This document shows, piece after piece, positions 24,854 through 32,542 of a stretch of DNA of 64,000 nucleotides. Below the pieces are notes generated by a model that was not told the origin of the DNA, made no database searches, and was given only the letters and a program-made list of their open reading frames with translations. Origin of the DNA: Pseudomonas sp. Root562 (GTDB taxonomy: Bacteria; Pseudomonadota; Gammaproteobacteria; Pseudomonadales; Pseudomonadaceae). Within the stretch, counting starts at the first letter, position 1. Each line of letters begins with the position of its first letter. The translations under genes and the position numbers were made by a program. The DNA lies in the NCBI RefSeq assembly GCF_001427125.1, contig NZ_LMGK01000024.1, forward strand, positions 311,789 through 375,788, in the 5' to 3' direction.

Positions 24854-24880
24854 AAATAAAAACCCCGCCGAAGCGGGGTT
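24854..24880 (-). terminator. Intrinsic terminator before the holin/late genes
   Basis: AACCCCGC, a CGAA loop, then GCGGGGTT (24861-24880), with an interrupted T run on the minus strand (rc of 24854-24860). It lies between the Q-position gene (stop at 25008) and the holin gene, where an antitermination-controlled late terminator would be expected. Confidence 0.65.
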
Positions 24881-25007
24881 AGGTGACCGGCTCAGGGAGG
24901 CCGGGTGAAGCTGCACAGCACGTGCGAGGTCAGCGCCAAGGCGCAAATTTCATATCGTGGTGACTTTTTACTCCCTGAGTACGGAACCGAAAAGGGGGCA
25001 TTTTCGG

Positions 25008-25490
25008 TTATCCAGCTCGACGCAACTTTGACGCAACTTTGAGTAGACTTTGAGGCAAAACGCCCCGACCAGCGGTAAGCCACTGACGAGCATCGGAACG
25101 CTCGGCCAGCACCACCAGCAGCTGCTCATGCAGGCGATGCACCTGGTCGTAGTAGGTCTGTTTCGCTCGCGACTCCAATCCCAGCAGATGTAGCTGCATC
25201 GACCAGGTCGGCGCCGGATCATCGCCATAACGCAAACCAGCCAACCGCATCAGTCGATCACCCTGCTCATCCTGACGCCCGATCTCCGACAGCGCCGCCC
25301 CTACCTGCTGGGCAACTGCATCAGGCCCAGCTCCTGCACCGAGGATGATCCGCGATCCCGGTGTACCGCGAGGTGCCGACCCACCCCACTCCATGATGGT
25401 CGCCATCGGACTGCCCATGCCGCCGCTTTCGCCGTTCAGTCGGCATTGCTCACCCCAATGCTTCAAAACCGCTTCCATTGCTCCGATCAT
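25008..25490 (-). CDS. Hypothetical protein at the antiterminator-Q position
   Basis: 160 aa. No family is recognised with certainty. MEAVLKHWGEQCRLNGESGGMGSPMATIMEWGGSAPRGTPGSRIILG is followed by a helical half (QVGAALSEIGRQDEQGDRLMRLAGLRYG...TYYDQVHRLHEQLLVVLAER). It is the last gene of the leftward early block, just before a leader with a terminator and then the holin and terminase genes. That is where lambdoid phages encode the late antiterminator, so a Q-like role is inferred from position only. Confidence 0.7.
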   Translation of the reverse strand: MIGAMEAVLKHWGEQCRLNGESGGMGSPMATIMEWGGSAPRGTPGSRIILGAGAGPDAVAQQVGAALSEIGRQDEQGDRLMRLAGLRYGDDPAPTWSMQLHLLGLESRAKQTYYDQVHRLHEQLLVVLAERSDARQWLTAGRGVLPQSLLKVASKLRRAG

Positions 25491-25822
25491 CGCCCTTCCC
25501 CCCGAAAAACCGAACCCAACACAGAAAACCCGCTACTCGACACAAACTCAACACAAATAAATCCCTTTAAAATCAACAATTTCAATTTATCTGTGTTGTG
25601 TGTGTTGGGTTTGTTGGGTTTTTCTGTCCTCGCATAAGAAAAATTTCCGCCCTCTATTTTCGCTGCAAATAACATCATGCATGCGCGCACGCGACACCAA
25701 ACCCAACACACCCAACACACTGCCCGCAAACCCTTGGAAACAAAGGTCTTAAACTGTGCTGGGTCGCCAAAACCAACCCGACACACACTCGACACACCCA
25801 ACACACTTTTAGGCGCACTCAT
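25487..25822 (-). CDS. Doubtful ORF over a repeat-rich segment
   Basis: 111 aa with an odd composition (AVCWVCWVWCRVRAC, many Val/Cys/Phe) produced by GTGTTGGG repeats. It begins with an ATGA overlap on the primase stop and ends with an ATGA overlap on the next start, which is what a translated operon gene would show. The repeats and AT-rich core argue for an origin instead. It may be both: a coupled reading frame that carries ribosomes across the origin. Confidence 0.3.
   Translation of the reverse strand: MSAPKSVLGVSSVCRVGFGDPAQFKTFVSKGLRAVCWVCWVWCRVRACMMLFAAKIEGGNFSYARTEKPNKPNTHNTDKLKLLILKGFICVEFVSSSGFSVLGSVFRGEGR
25515..25805. repeat. CCCAACACA repeats around an AT-rich core: candidate phage origin
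   Basis: Exact CCCAACACA occurs at 25515-25523, 25702-25710, 25711-25719 and 25797-25805, with an exact reverse copy TGTGTTGGG at 25601-25609. Near copies include CTCAACACA (25547-25555) and TGTGCTGGG (25755-25763). An AT-rich stretch (about 25554-25592) lies inside. The location directly after the primase/helicase gene fits an iteron-type phage replication origin, but this is inference. Confidence 0.5.
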
Positions 25823-28521
25823 GCTGCAGCCGCCTTGACGTGTTCCCAGTTGTCCACGTTCCAGCCGGCCAACTTAGCCTGGGCGCGCCAATCGCTGACC
25901 GTCTTGCCCAGATCGGCCGCCTTCAGTGATGGGGGCTGGGAAGCGCCGGGATCGTTCGGAAAGAAGAACGCACCAAACCGCCGATTGCTGCCTTCAGTCC
26001 AAGGAATCGATCGGGTCTTATCGACTTCGGAACCGATGAACAGTGAAAACTTCGTCTGGCTCATCACGTGTTCTTTGTTGCGGTGGCACCACTCCAGGAA
26101 CAGCGAGTAGAGATCGGTCGAAAGGCACACGCCCCACAAATCACGCCCCAGCTCGCCGTACTTCCAAAGGTTTAGGAACGTCTGCCAGCCGGCCCGACTC
26201 AATGCCACCAGCCGTTCACGTGCCGCCGTACTCGGTGGCCGGGTACGCTGGTCAAAGTCGCCGAGGTCAATCGACAACAGCCAGCCATACAGCGCCGCGA
26301 CTCCGCCGTTCTTCAGCTCGTGGCCGATAGCCTTCTGGCGGTCTGGCGGCAGGGTTAGCTCGGGCCACATCACCAGCATCCGCCGGTCGCTTTCGCTGAT
26401 GGGCCACGGCATGATCTCGTTACTCAGGAACACCGCGTTCATGTGGTTGGCTTCTTCCCAGCCATTAATGAACTTCGACTCCATTCGCACCGTCTTGCCG
26501 GTGATCAAATGCTTGATCTTGCCCACCTGGTTGTACCGCTGATCGCGGCTGACAACCTCTTCAAACACCGACCAGAGCTTACGGCTTTGCCAGGCATTGA
26601 AGTTGCTTTCGAGCTGGGTCTGTCCAACGGTGGCCGCGTACTGACCGTACAGCATGCCCATCGCATCGGCGAACAGCAGGCTCTTACCCGACCCCTCCAT
26701 GATCGAGTGCATCAACACGGCCGTGTCCATCTTGGCGCCGAGGTGCTGCAACGGGTACGCCATCCAGCGCGTCAACCACCGCGTGGCATCCTGATCATGG
26801 TTGCAAAGGAACGAAATCAGCCAACGCAGGCTCTCACAGGCGGCCTCATCATTGATCGGTTCGAGTGGCAGGCCATCGAACGTGTTGATGTACACGCTCG
26901 GATCTTTGGTCATCGTCGGGTCAAACACGATATGGTCAACATCAACCACCCGACGCTCGCTGCTGTTCAACCACAATGGGTAGGTATCACCGAGGGCCAT
27001 CTTCACCGCGCCCTCGGCCACACGCCGTTTTTTCTCCCGGTCCCAAACGTCCTTCGTGCCATCGATGTACACGTAACGCTCGGTCGGCGGCATGCCAAAA
27101 GCACCACCTTTCTTGCCCGACATCCGTCGCGCCTGTTCGATTTCGCGAACATGGTCATCAGAAATCAACTTGCGCCGCTCGGTGTCTTCCAACCACTGCT
27201 TCGCCAAGGGTTTGCCGACGCGCGCTTCAAAAGCTGACTTCTTCATCACCCGCGATTGGTCGAAGTCCCAAACATGGGTCGTTCCTTCCACCAACGCAAA
27301 CCGGCGCAGGACATGATCAAGCGTCAGCACCTCCCCCGCGCCCCCATCAGGAGCCGGAGCGGCCTCGCTGATGGCGTCGTTCGCGCAGCTCGGCTCGGGC
27401 ATGACATCAGATGGGGTCGGGGGAAGATCACGCGGATCAGGACGGGATGAATGCTGCATGCCCAACATGCGCGCAGCATCCCTCACCGCCTTCGACTGAT
27501 CCCCGCCGTGCTCGAGCAAACAGAACACCTCAAAGGCGTCGTTCTGATGTCCGTTCGCCAGTGGATCGGCGCCGTGGTGCGAGTAGACCTTGCCTTCATC
27601 GCTGATCGTCACGCCCGGCAGACCGGTACTGCTCTGCGGGTACAGCCACTTGCTGCCCCGCTTGATATAGCCGTGGGAGCGAAGCAGCTCTTGCACATCG
27701 TGGCAACGATTGAACTCATCGATCACCGATGGCCGATTACCCGTTGCAGGTGCTGGACGCTTGACGACCTTCGCGTGCGGCGCGGCAGGTTTGATCGCCC
27801 AAGGGCACGCCCCTTCGGCATCACGCTTGAAGATGTCCCAACCCTGCCAGATATTCAGCAAGTCAGCATTCAGCGTCGGTAGACCATCAGTGGCGCTCGG
27901 CGGCGTGCGCCAGATGTAAGGCTTGCCGGTGCCCGGGTGAATCGAAGGCGGGAACACATCCTGCACCAGCCCAGCGCGCAGCTCGAACACCGTGAAACGC
28001 TTGTACTCTTCAGCCTCGGCGCGTGCCGCAGCATCACCGGCCTCATCGCCCTGCTCTTTTGCCGCCTTGGCCTTAACCATCAGGCCTTTGTGGATCGAAC
28101 CATCAGGATCTTTTTCATTGGGCCACGACAGAGAATGCCGGGTCAGCTCAACGCCGTCCGGCACTTTGAAAACCACCCGGAACCGAGCGGGGTTACCGAC
28201 AATAGTCGGATACACCACCGCCATGGCATCCAGATCGACGCCCAACAGTTCATACAACACATGCCGCGTCCACTGAACGTCATCAACGTCCAACGAGCAG
28301 ACACGGCTTGGCCCAAGCACGACGCCAAGGTTGTGGTGAGGGTTTCGCTGCCAGAAAGCTTCAGCCTGGGCGGCATCAGTGATAAATCCACCCGGCTTGT
28401 TCCACCCCTTACCCTTGGGTCCTTTCTCACCGGGCTCAATAGAGACCAGTGCCAGGCCAAAGGTATCGATGTAACGTTTTGCCCAATTGGCGATGGCTAT
28501 TCCTTTGCCCGGTTCACTCAT
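25819..28521 (-). CDS. Phage PrimPol/helicase replication protein (DUF5906-type)
   Basis: 900 aa. The N-terminal ~250 residues look like a primase-polymerase (AEP) domain: WAKRYIDTFGLALVSIEPGEKGPKGKGW, NLGVVLG, CSLDVDDVQW, and GNPARFRVVFKVP with acidic metal ligands in LDVDD. The C-terminal half is a DUF5906/SF3-like helicase with Walker A MEGSGKSLL (residues ~610-620), SVFEEVVSRDQRYNQVGKIKHLITG, and NHMNAVFLSNEIMPW. It should prime and unwind at the phage origin, which may be the repeats just downstream. It overlaps the zinc-finger gene by 4 nt. Confidence 0.9.
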   Translation of the reverse strand: MSEPGKGIAIANWAKRYIDTFGLALVSIEPGEKGPKGKGWNKPGGFITDAAQAEAFWQRNPHHNLGVVLGPSRVCSLDVDDVQWTRHVLYELLGVDLDAMAVVYPTIVGNPARFRVVFKVPDGVELTRHSLSWPNEKDPDGSIHKGLMVKAKAAKEQGDEAGDAAARAEAEEYKRFTVFELRAGLVQDVFPPSIHPGTGKPYIWRTPPSATDGLPTLNADLLNIWQGWDIFKRDAEGACPWAIKPAAPHAKVVKRPAPATGNRPSVIDEFNRCHDVQELLRSHGYIKRGSKWLYPQSSTGLPGVTISDEGKVYSHHGADPLANGHQNDAFEVFCLLEHGGDQSKAVRDAARMLGMQHSSRPDPRDLPPTPSDVMPEPSCANDAISEAAPAPDGGAGEVLTLDHVLRRFALVEGTTHVWDFDQSRVMKKSAFEARVGKPLAKQWLEDTERRKLISDDHVREIEQARRMSGKKGGAFGMPPTERYVYIDGTKDVWDREKKRRVAEGAVKMALGDTYPLWLNSSERRVVDVDHIVFDPTMTKDPSVYINTFDGLPLEPINDEAACESLRWLISFLCNHDQDATRWLTRWMAYPLQHLGAKMDTAVLMHSIMEGSGKSLLFADAMGMLYGQYAATVGQTQLESNFNAWQSRKLWSVFEEVVSRDQRYNQVGKIKHLITGKTVRMESKFINGWEEANHMNAVFLSNEIMPWPISESDRRMLVMWPELTLPPDRQKAIGHELKNGGVAALYGWLLSIDLGDFDQRTRPPSTAARERLVALSRAGWQTFLNLWKYGELGRDLWGVCLSTDLYSLFLEWCHRNKEHVMSQTKFSLFIGSEVDKTRSIPWTEGSNRRFGAFFFPNDPGASQPPSLKAADLGKTVSDWRAQAKLAGWNVDNWEHVKAAAA

Positions 28522-28721
28522 CGCCGAGCCTCCCGCAACCCCTGACAGTCAATGCAGGTTTGGCAACCCGCAATCGTCTGCTGTCGAAGTAACGGGATAG
28601 ATTCGTCGCAGTCCACGCAGAATTCCGCGCTGACGCGATTCGAAGGCGCAAGACGGCTGCGCTGAAGCGCAACGTCGAGCAGGTATTGCGCCTGTTCATT
28701 GGCGCGATCGATGTCATCCAT
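28518..28721 (-). CDS. TraR/DksA-type C4 zinc-finger protein
   Basis: 67 aa from the ATG at 28721 (GGAGG 9 nt upstream). MDDIDRANEQAQYLLDVALQRSRL is followed by FCVDCDESIP...GCQTCIDCQ, two CxxC pairs typical of TraR/DksA. Phage TraR homologues bind in the RNA polymerase secondary channel and mimic DksA plus ppGpp. It overlaps both neighbours by 4-8 nt in the early leftward operon. Confidence 0.88.
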   Translation of the reverse strand: MDDIDRANEQAQYLLDVALQRSRLAPSNRVSAEFCVDCDESIPLLRQQTIAGCQTCIDCQGLREARR

Positions 28722-29202
28722 TGACACGGTCCTCCATCGCCTGACGTGCACCGGCCATGATGCCGAGTACTTCGCGGATCACGTCCATGCCATGCTTTTC
28801 AAGATCAAGGACTTCGTGAAGCTCCCAAACATTGTCGGCAGCGCCGTCGTGCATCTTGGCTACGAACTCACCCGTCTCGCCGAGCAATTTGCCGACGGCT
28901 TTCAACGCATCGCGGGTTGCCGGTACCGGTACCGGGCGATACCAGACCGCACCCGCCGGGCGCATCAGCGCATCGAGCAAGCGTGAATCACCCGTCAACC
29001 GAATCACGTCTTCAAGTTCGTCCGGGTTCAGCCAGCGACGCTCTTCATCAAGCTTGAGCTTCTTTTGCAGGGTGTCGTTGTCCAACACCATGTCAAAGGC
29101 AAGGGCGGTGATTCCGCCCTTGTAGTCACGACCAGCGCGATAGATCGCCTGGCGCAAAGGAAGGACCGGACCCGCGTCCGGCAATAGATCTGTGCGACTC
29201 AT
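28714..29202 (-). CDS. Phage regulatory CII-family protein
   Basis: 162 aa from the ATG at 29202; the longer frame to 29277 is less likely because the start at 29202 has a G-rich SD in a hairpin loop. GPVLPLRQAIYRAGRDYKGGITALAFDMVLDNDTLQKKLKLDEERRWLNPDELEDVIRLTGDSRLLDALMRPAGAVWYRPVP matches the phage_CII/YmfL family. It probably controls the lysogeny or replication decision. It is second after the Cro-like gene. Confidence 0.86.
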   Translation of the reverse strand: MSRTDLLPDAGPVLPLRQAIYRAGRDYKGGITALAFDMVLDNDTLQKKLKLDEERRWLNPDELEDVIRLTGDSRLLDALMRPAGAVWYRPVPVPATRDALKAVGKLLGETGEFVAKMHDGAADNVWELHEVLDLEKHGMDVIREVLGIMAGARQAMEDRVNG

Positions 29203-29203
29203 A

Positions 29204-29226
29204 ACCGTAAATCCCCCGTTTACGGT
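29204..29226 (-). promoter_or_regulatory. 8-bp inverted repeat with the CII-like SD in its loop
   Basis: ACCGTAAA (29204-29211) and TTTACGGT (29219-29226) are perfect inverted repeats separated by TCCCCCG. On the mRNA the loop is CGGGGGA, the only SD-like element for the ATG at 29202. It could be a translational control hairpin or an operator. Confidence 0.6.
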
Positions 29227-29341
29227 GTAGCCATAAGACGGGGTAATCCCTATCCTACGACCACGACCGATGTACATGTGCTATGTGTCGTCGTAGCTGG
29301 GCTGGGGGATCTTTGGTGAGAGGCCCCAGCCTGGCACCTTT

Positions 29342-29551
29342 TTAAGCAGCCTTGGGCTTGCGGCGCGATCCGATTGGTCGAATCTCTACCGCCGAACATG
29401 CCCCTTTCTCATCAATCCGCACGCGGATATCCCGAGCCGAATTGAGCATTTGAGATACAGCGCTTTGCGATACCCCAATGAGTAACGCCAGCTCTGGTTG
29501 AGTCTTTCCCTCGGCAAAATCCTCCAGAGGGATACCTATTTCGTTAGCCAT
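29342..29551 (-). CDS. Cro-like small HTH regulator
   Basis: 69 aa. MANEIGIPLEDFAEGKTQPELALLIGVSQSAVSQMLNSARDIRVRIDEKGACSAVEIRPIGSRRKPKAA has one HTH (residues ~14-36) and a basic C-terminus, like Cro-type proteins. It is divergent from the S24 repressor and first in the leftward early operon. Its promoter overlaps an AGTGTTACT operator. It likely counters the repressor in lytic growth. Confidence 0.85.
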   Translation of the reverse strand: MANEIGIPLEDFAEGKTQPELALLIGVSQSAVSQMLNSARDIRVRIDEKGACSAVEIRPIGSRRKPKAA

Positions 29552-29583
29552 CCACGTTTCCTCGAATGGGCGTTGCGGTATGG

Positions 29584-29612
29584 ATATTAGTGTTACTTCT
29601 TTTAAACGGCAA
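29584..29612 (-). promoter_or_regulatory. Leftward early (cro) promoter with operator
   Basis: On the minus strand, -35 TTGCCG (29607-29612) and -10 TAATAT (29584-29589) are separated by 17 bp. The operator-like AGTGTTACT (plus strand, 29589-29597) overlaps the -10 edge. The rightward early promoter has the same operator/-10 overlap. Confidence 0.65.
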
Positions 29613-29669
29613 GATAAAAAGACGTATAGCTGTTTTGAAAAAATAAGTCGCCCTTATAAATTGAGAGGC

Positions 29670-30467
29670 ATGATTACTCTCAATCCCTTTGTTGCCGACG
29701 ACGAGACCAAAAAAGCCGAAGCTGCACGCCTGAAAGCTATTTATCAGGATCGCAAACGGAAGGACTCGACTCTTACCCAGGAAAAAATCGCCGATCTGTG
29801 CGAATGGTCTGGGCAAAGCGTCGTCAGCCAGTATTTAAATGGCCGAATCCCTCTGAACCTCGGCGCACTAATCAAATTTGCGAACGTGCTGGGCTTTTCG
29901 CTTGATGAGGTCAGCCCCCGCTTGGCTGCCTTTGCCGAAATGCCTCGCCTCCGGTCATCACAGGCACCAGCAGAAAGCCCCCGAAATGCTGATTGGGAAC
30001 TGCATCCGATTGAGGTGTGGGACGACGACACCCCACTCGGCCCCGATGAAGTAGAGCTGCCGTTTTTCAAGGAAGTGGAATTGTCTGCGGGTAAAGGATC
30101 CGAGGTAATGCTTGAGACAAACGGTCGAAAACTACGTTTCGGAAAGCGAACCCTCAAAAGGAAAAGCATCGACCCAGCAGCCGCAGGATGCGTCCCAGTC
30201 ACCGGAAATAGCATGGAACCAGTACTCCCCGATGGCAGTACTGTCGGCGTAGATACGGCGAACACAACCATTCAAGACGGCAAGATGTATGCGATTGATC
30301 ACGATGGTCAGCTACGTGTGAAACTTCTCTATCCTCTACCAGGGTCAGGCCTTCGCCTACGCAGCTATAACACCGAAGAGCACCCTGACGAGCGATATGA
30401 CGGCGATTATGTGCAACAGCACATACGTGTTATCGGCAAAGTATTTTGGTACTCAGTGATGCTCTGA
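29670..30467 (+). CDS. Prophage S24 (CI/LexA-like) repressor
   Basis: 265 aa from the ATG at 29670. An upstream ATG at 29580 would lie in the cro promoter and is rejected. The N-terminal HTH (residues ~12-60, KRKDSTLTQEKIADLCEWSGQSVVSQYLNGRIPLNLGALIKFANVLG) precedes a C-terminal S24 domain with GNSMEPVLPDGSTVGVD (Ser) and GQLRVKLLYPLPG (Lys). It should hold lysogeny and self-cleave upon RecA activation. It is followed by a terminator. The C-terminal half closely resembles the partial repressor at 1-575. Confidence 0.92.
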   Translation: MITLNPFVADDETKKAEAARLKAIYQDRKRKDSTLTQEKIADLCEWSGQSVVSQYLNGRIPLNLGALIKFANVLGFSLDEVSPRLAAFAEMPRLRSSQAPAESPRNADWELHPIEVWDDDTPLGPDEVELPFFKEVELSAGKGSEVMLETNGRKLRFGKRTLKRKSIDPAAAGCVPVTGNSMEPVLPDGSTVGVDTANTTIQDGKMYAIDHDGQLRVKLLYPLPGSGLRLRSYNTEEHPDERYDGDYVQQHIRVIGKVFWYSVML

Positions 30468-30481
30468 GCCCTCCAGCATCG

Positions 30482-30506
30482 AAGGCCCTAGCGGGCCTTT
30501 TTTTTC
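30482..30506 (+). terminator. Intrinsic terminator after the repressor gene
   Basis: AAGGCCC TAGC GGGCCTT (30482-30499) followed by an 8-nt T run, 15 nt after the repressor stop. Confidence 0.85.
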
Positions 30507-30536
30507 GTCTACTAATTTTATTTCGCTGCTTTTATA

Positions 30537-30575
30537 AGTGTTACTGTTGACTTATTAAATCAGTGATACTAATTT
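30537..30575 (+). promoter_or_regulatory. Rightward early promoter with two operators
   Basis: -35 TTGACT (30547-30552), a 17-bp spacer, and -10 TAATTT (30570-30575). AGTGTTACT (30537-30545) lies just upstream of the -35, and AGTGATACT (30562-30570) overlaps the spacer and -10. Both match the operator in the cro promoter, so the repressor should shut off both early operons. Confidence 0.7.
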
Positions 30576-30612
30576 TGCACTGGTATCTACCTCTCACCAA
30601 AGAGCACGAGCC

Positions 30613-30813
30613 ATGCAAACCACACAGCACAGCAACACGCGCTGCCCCGTCTACCTGCACCCGTCCGCGTGCAGTACTCGCGCCGCCGTCGAAGCCATCC
30701 AGCGCCAAACCGGCCTGCTGGTGATCACCACCGCGAAAGGCCGTAGTGCAGCAGTTGAGCCCACCAGCACCGCCACCGATAGCTCGTGGCCTTTCGGGGG
30801 TGACGCAGCATGA
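30613..30813 (+). CDS. Small early phage protein, unknown
   Basis: 66 aa, first gene of the rightward early operon. RCPVYLHPSACSTRAAVEAIQRQTGLLVITTAKGRSAAVEP is a short motif-poor sequence with no family I recognise. The stop overlaps the next start by 4 nt. Being first after a repressor-controlled promoter suggests a very early role. Confidence 0.7.
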   Translation: MQTTQHSNTRCPVYLHPSACSTRAAVEAIQRQTGLLVITTAKGRSAAVEPTSTATDSSWPFGGDAA

Positions 30814-31181
30814 ATAGCTACCTCATTCCCCTCGCGAAACAAGAGTTATTGCACCAAGTGCTGCAATGCGGCGGCGCTGCCGTGTGCCCGCTCCAGCGGC
30901 CAGAGCAAACCATCCACGCGAAATTCGAAGTCGAGCTCACGGACACCACGGCAGTCATCAACGTTGACCTCGGCGGCCACACCGGCGAACTGACCCTCAA
31001 ACGGGCGGATCGGGCCAACCACCTGCACCTGCGGGATTTCATTCAGGACATCGCCAACGGCCGAATCGAGTCTGCCCAATCCGCGCCACCAGGACAGATC
31101 GGCCGTTTGGCGCAAATCGATCAAGCCTTGGTCGACTCGGAAGCGTTGCTAGACCGTGTTCGCAAACTGATTGCCGCCTGA
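30810..31181 (+). CDS. Early phage protein, unknown
   Basis: 123 aa. The N-terminal half (IPLAKQELLHQVLQCGGAAVCPLQRPEQTIHAKFEVELTDTTAVINVDLGGHTGELTL) looks beta-rich; the C-terminal half is helical (RLAQIDQALVDSEALLDRVRKLIAA). No known family. ATGA overlap with the preceding gene. Confidence 0.7.
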   Translation: MNSYLIPLAKQELLHQVLQCGGAAVCPLQRPEQTIHAKFEVELTDTTAVINVDLGGHTGELTLKRADRANHLHLRDFIQDIANGRIESAQSAPPGQIGRLAQIDQALVDSEALLDRVRKLIAA

Positions 31182-31191
31182 GGACAGCGCC

Positions 31192-31473
31192 ATGAACCGC
31201 ACCCTGGACGAAACGGCCGCCGTGCTCGGCCTCAAACCCCGGAAGTTTCGCGAGCAACTGCGCGCACTCCGCGTGCTGACCCAAAGCGGCGATCTCGCAA
31301 GCCAGCACCGCGATCGTGGCTACCTGTTCTCCGATCCCCGCAGCCGCTGGAATGACAACATCAAAGCCTACAGCCACTACGCCGTGATCATGGTCACAGA
31401 GCGCGGCGTGGACTGGCTCGCGAAGCAGCTGAGCATCGGCATCAAGACACATAACAAGGACGCTGCTGCATGA
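31192..31473 (+). CDS. Antirepressor KilAC-domain-like protein
   Basis: 93 aa from the ATG at 31192 (GAGG 8 nt upstream). NRTLDETAAVLGLKPRKFREQLRALRVLTQSGDLASQHRDRGYLFSDPRSRWNDNIKAYSHYAVIMVTERGVDWLAKQL resembles the KilAC C-terminal domain of phage antirepressors (L-K-P..F...LR...L.......P......G.F......... .V T..G..WL). It lacks the N-terminal BRO/AntA part, so it is a stand-alone KilAC. A DNA-binding regulatory role is inferred. Confidence 0.78.
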   Translation: MNRTLDETAAVLGLKPRKFREQLRALRVLTQSGDLASQHRDRGYLFSDPRSRWNDNIKAYSHYAVIMVTERGVDWLAKQLSIGIKTHNKDAAA

Positions 31474-31853
31474 CTACCAACTACTACAACGCCTACACCC
31501 AAGCGCTCGGCGCCCTTCGACTGATTCCGATCTACCTGGACAGCGTAGGTGTTGTCAGCCGCGCAACGCTCATTGGTGCCGCAAGCGAAGCCATTGACCT
31601 GCTCGGCAGCATCCCGTGCCGCACTATCGAACTGGCCGAAGTGTTCCGCTGCGTCAATAACGTCATCCAAGACGGCCAAGTGGCCTACGTGACACCGACC
31701 AACTCACCCGAGTACCCGTTCGGCGCCGTCGTAACAGACGCCAAAGGCCAGATCTGCGCAGCCGCCATGGGCAAGAGCAAAGAAGGCCTCGCCGAATTAA
31801 TCCGCCTCAAGTTGGTGCCCCAATCGGAGGGGTTCGGGGAGGACGCAGCGTGA
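31470..31853 (+). CDS. Early phage protein, unknown
   Basis: 127 aa; ATGA overlaps at both ends. TNYYNAYTQALGALRLIPIYLDSVGVVSRATLIGAASEAIDLLGSI is helical; the middle FGAVVTDAKGQICAAAMGKSKEGLAELIRLKL is distinctive, but no family is recognised. Confidence 0.7.
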   Translation: MTTNYYNAYTQALGALRLIPIYLDSVGVVSRATLIGAASEAIDLLGSIPCRTIELAEVFRCVNNVIQDGQVAYVTPTNSPEYPFGAVVTDAKGQICAAAMGKSKEGLAELIRLKLVPQSEGFGEDAA

Positions 31854-32092
31854 GCAACACACTCGACCAGCTGCGCCGACAGTTCGCCACGCCCTGCCCG
31901 ACCTTGTCAGCAGTACGCGAACAGTACTTCACGCACATCCGCACCGACCGCTATCTGCTGGAAGAGATCAAGGCCGGCCGCATCGCGCTTGTCGTGAAGC
32001 GCCTGCACGACTCGGCACGAGCAAAGCGCGTGGTTTACCTGCACGACCTGGCCGCCTTCCTCGACGCCCAAGCGGCGAAGCAAGCAGCCTGA
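31850..32092 (+). CDS. Early phage protein, small HTH-like or unknown
   Basis: 80 aa, ATGA-coupled to the preceding gene. TLSAVREQYFTHIRTDRYLLEEIKAGRIALVVKRLHDSARAKRVVYLHDLAAFLDAQAA looks like a small winged-helix/excisionase-style pyocin-activator (PrtN-like) fold: a tyrosine-rich helix pair and a C-terminal 'VYLHDLAAFLD' reminiscent of PrtN proteins. I call it pyocin-activator-like with low certainty. Confidence 0.6.
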   Translation: MSNTLDQLRRQFATPCPTLSAVREQYFTHIRTDRYLLEEIKAGRIALVVKRLHDSARAKRVVYLHDLAAFLDAQAAKQAA

Positions 32093-32151
32093 TTCAACGG
32101 TGGCCCCTGCCGCTCGGGGGTAAACAAAACAAACCCAATGAGGCACAGCAC

Positions 32152-32493
32152 ATGAAAGCCACAGACACGAATGATTTCTTCAACTCACTCAACGCTGGCG
32201 TCTTTGCCCAGCAAATCGGCCAGGCCCTGTCGAACGTCGCCGCCGGCGTTATCGACTACGGCAAGGCCGGTGAAGTGACCATCAAGTTGAAGATGAAGCA
32301 AATCGGTCAGAGCAACCAGGTTGCCGTCAGCCACACCCTCGACTTCGCCCAGCCCACCAAACGCGGCAAGTTGCGCGAAGACTCCACGCTGGATACGCCG
32401 CTGTATCTCACCCCACAAGGGTTGACGCTGTTTCAAAACGATCCGACAGCCCAGCTCTTCAAGAGTGAAGACACCCCAGTAAACGCTCGCTAA
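32152..32493 (+). CDS. Early phage protein, unknown
   Basis: 113 aa. FFNSLNAGVFAQQIGQALSNVAAGVIDYGKAGEVTIKLKMKQIGQSNQVAVSHTLDFAQPTKRGKLREDSTLDTPLYLTPQGLTLF. The beta-strand segment GEVTIKLKMK...VAVSHTLDFAQPT and its position before a DUF2303 gene are common in Pseudomonas prophages. The function is unknown. Confidence 0.72.
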   Translation: MKATDTNDFFNSLNAGVFAQQIGQALSNVAAGVIDYGKAGEVTIKLKMKQIGQSNQVAVSHTLDFAQPTKRGKLREDSTLDTPLYLTPQGLTLFQNDPTAQLFKSEDTPVNAR

Positions 32494-32542
32494 CACGCGG
32501 CTGCACGCGCCACCAAATCCTCTCACCAAAAAGGAAGCATCA

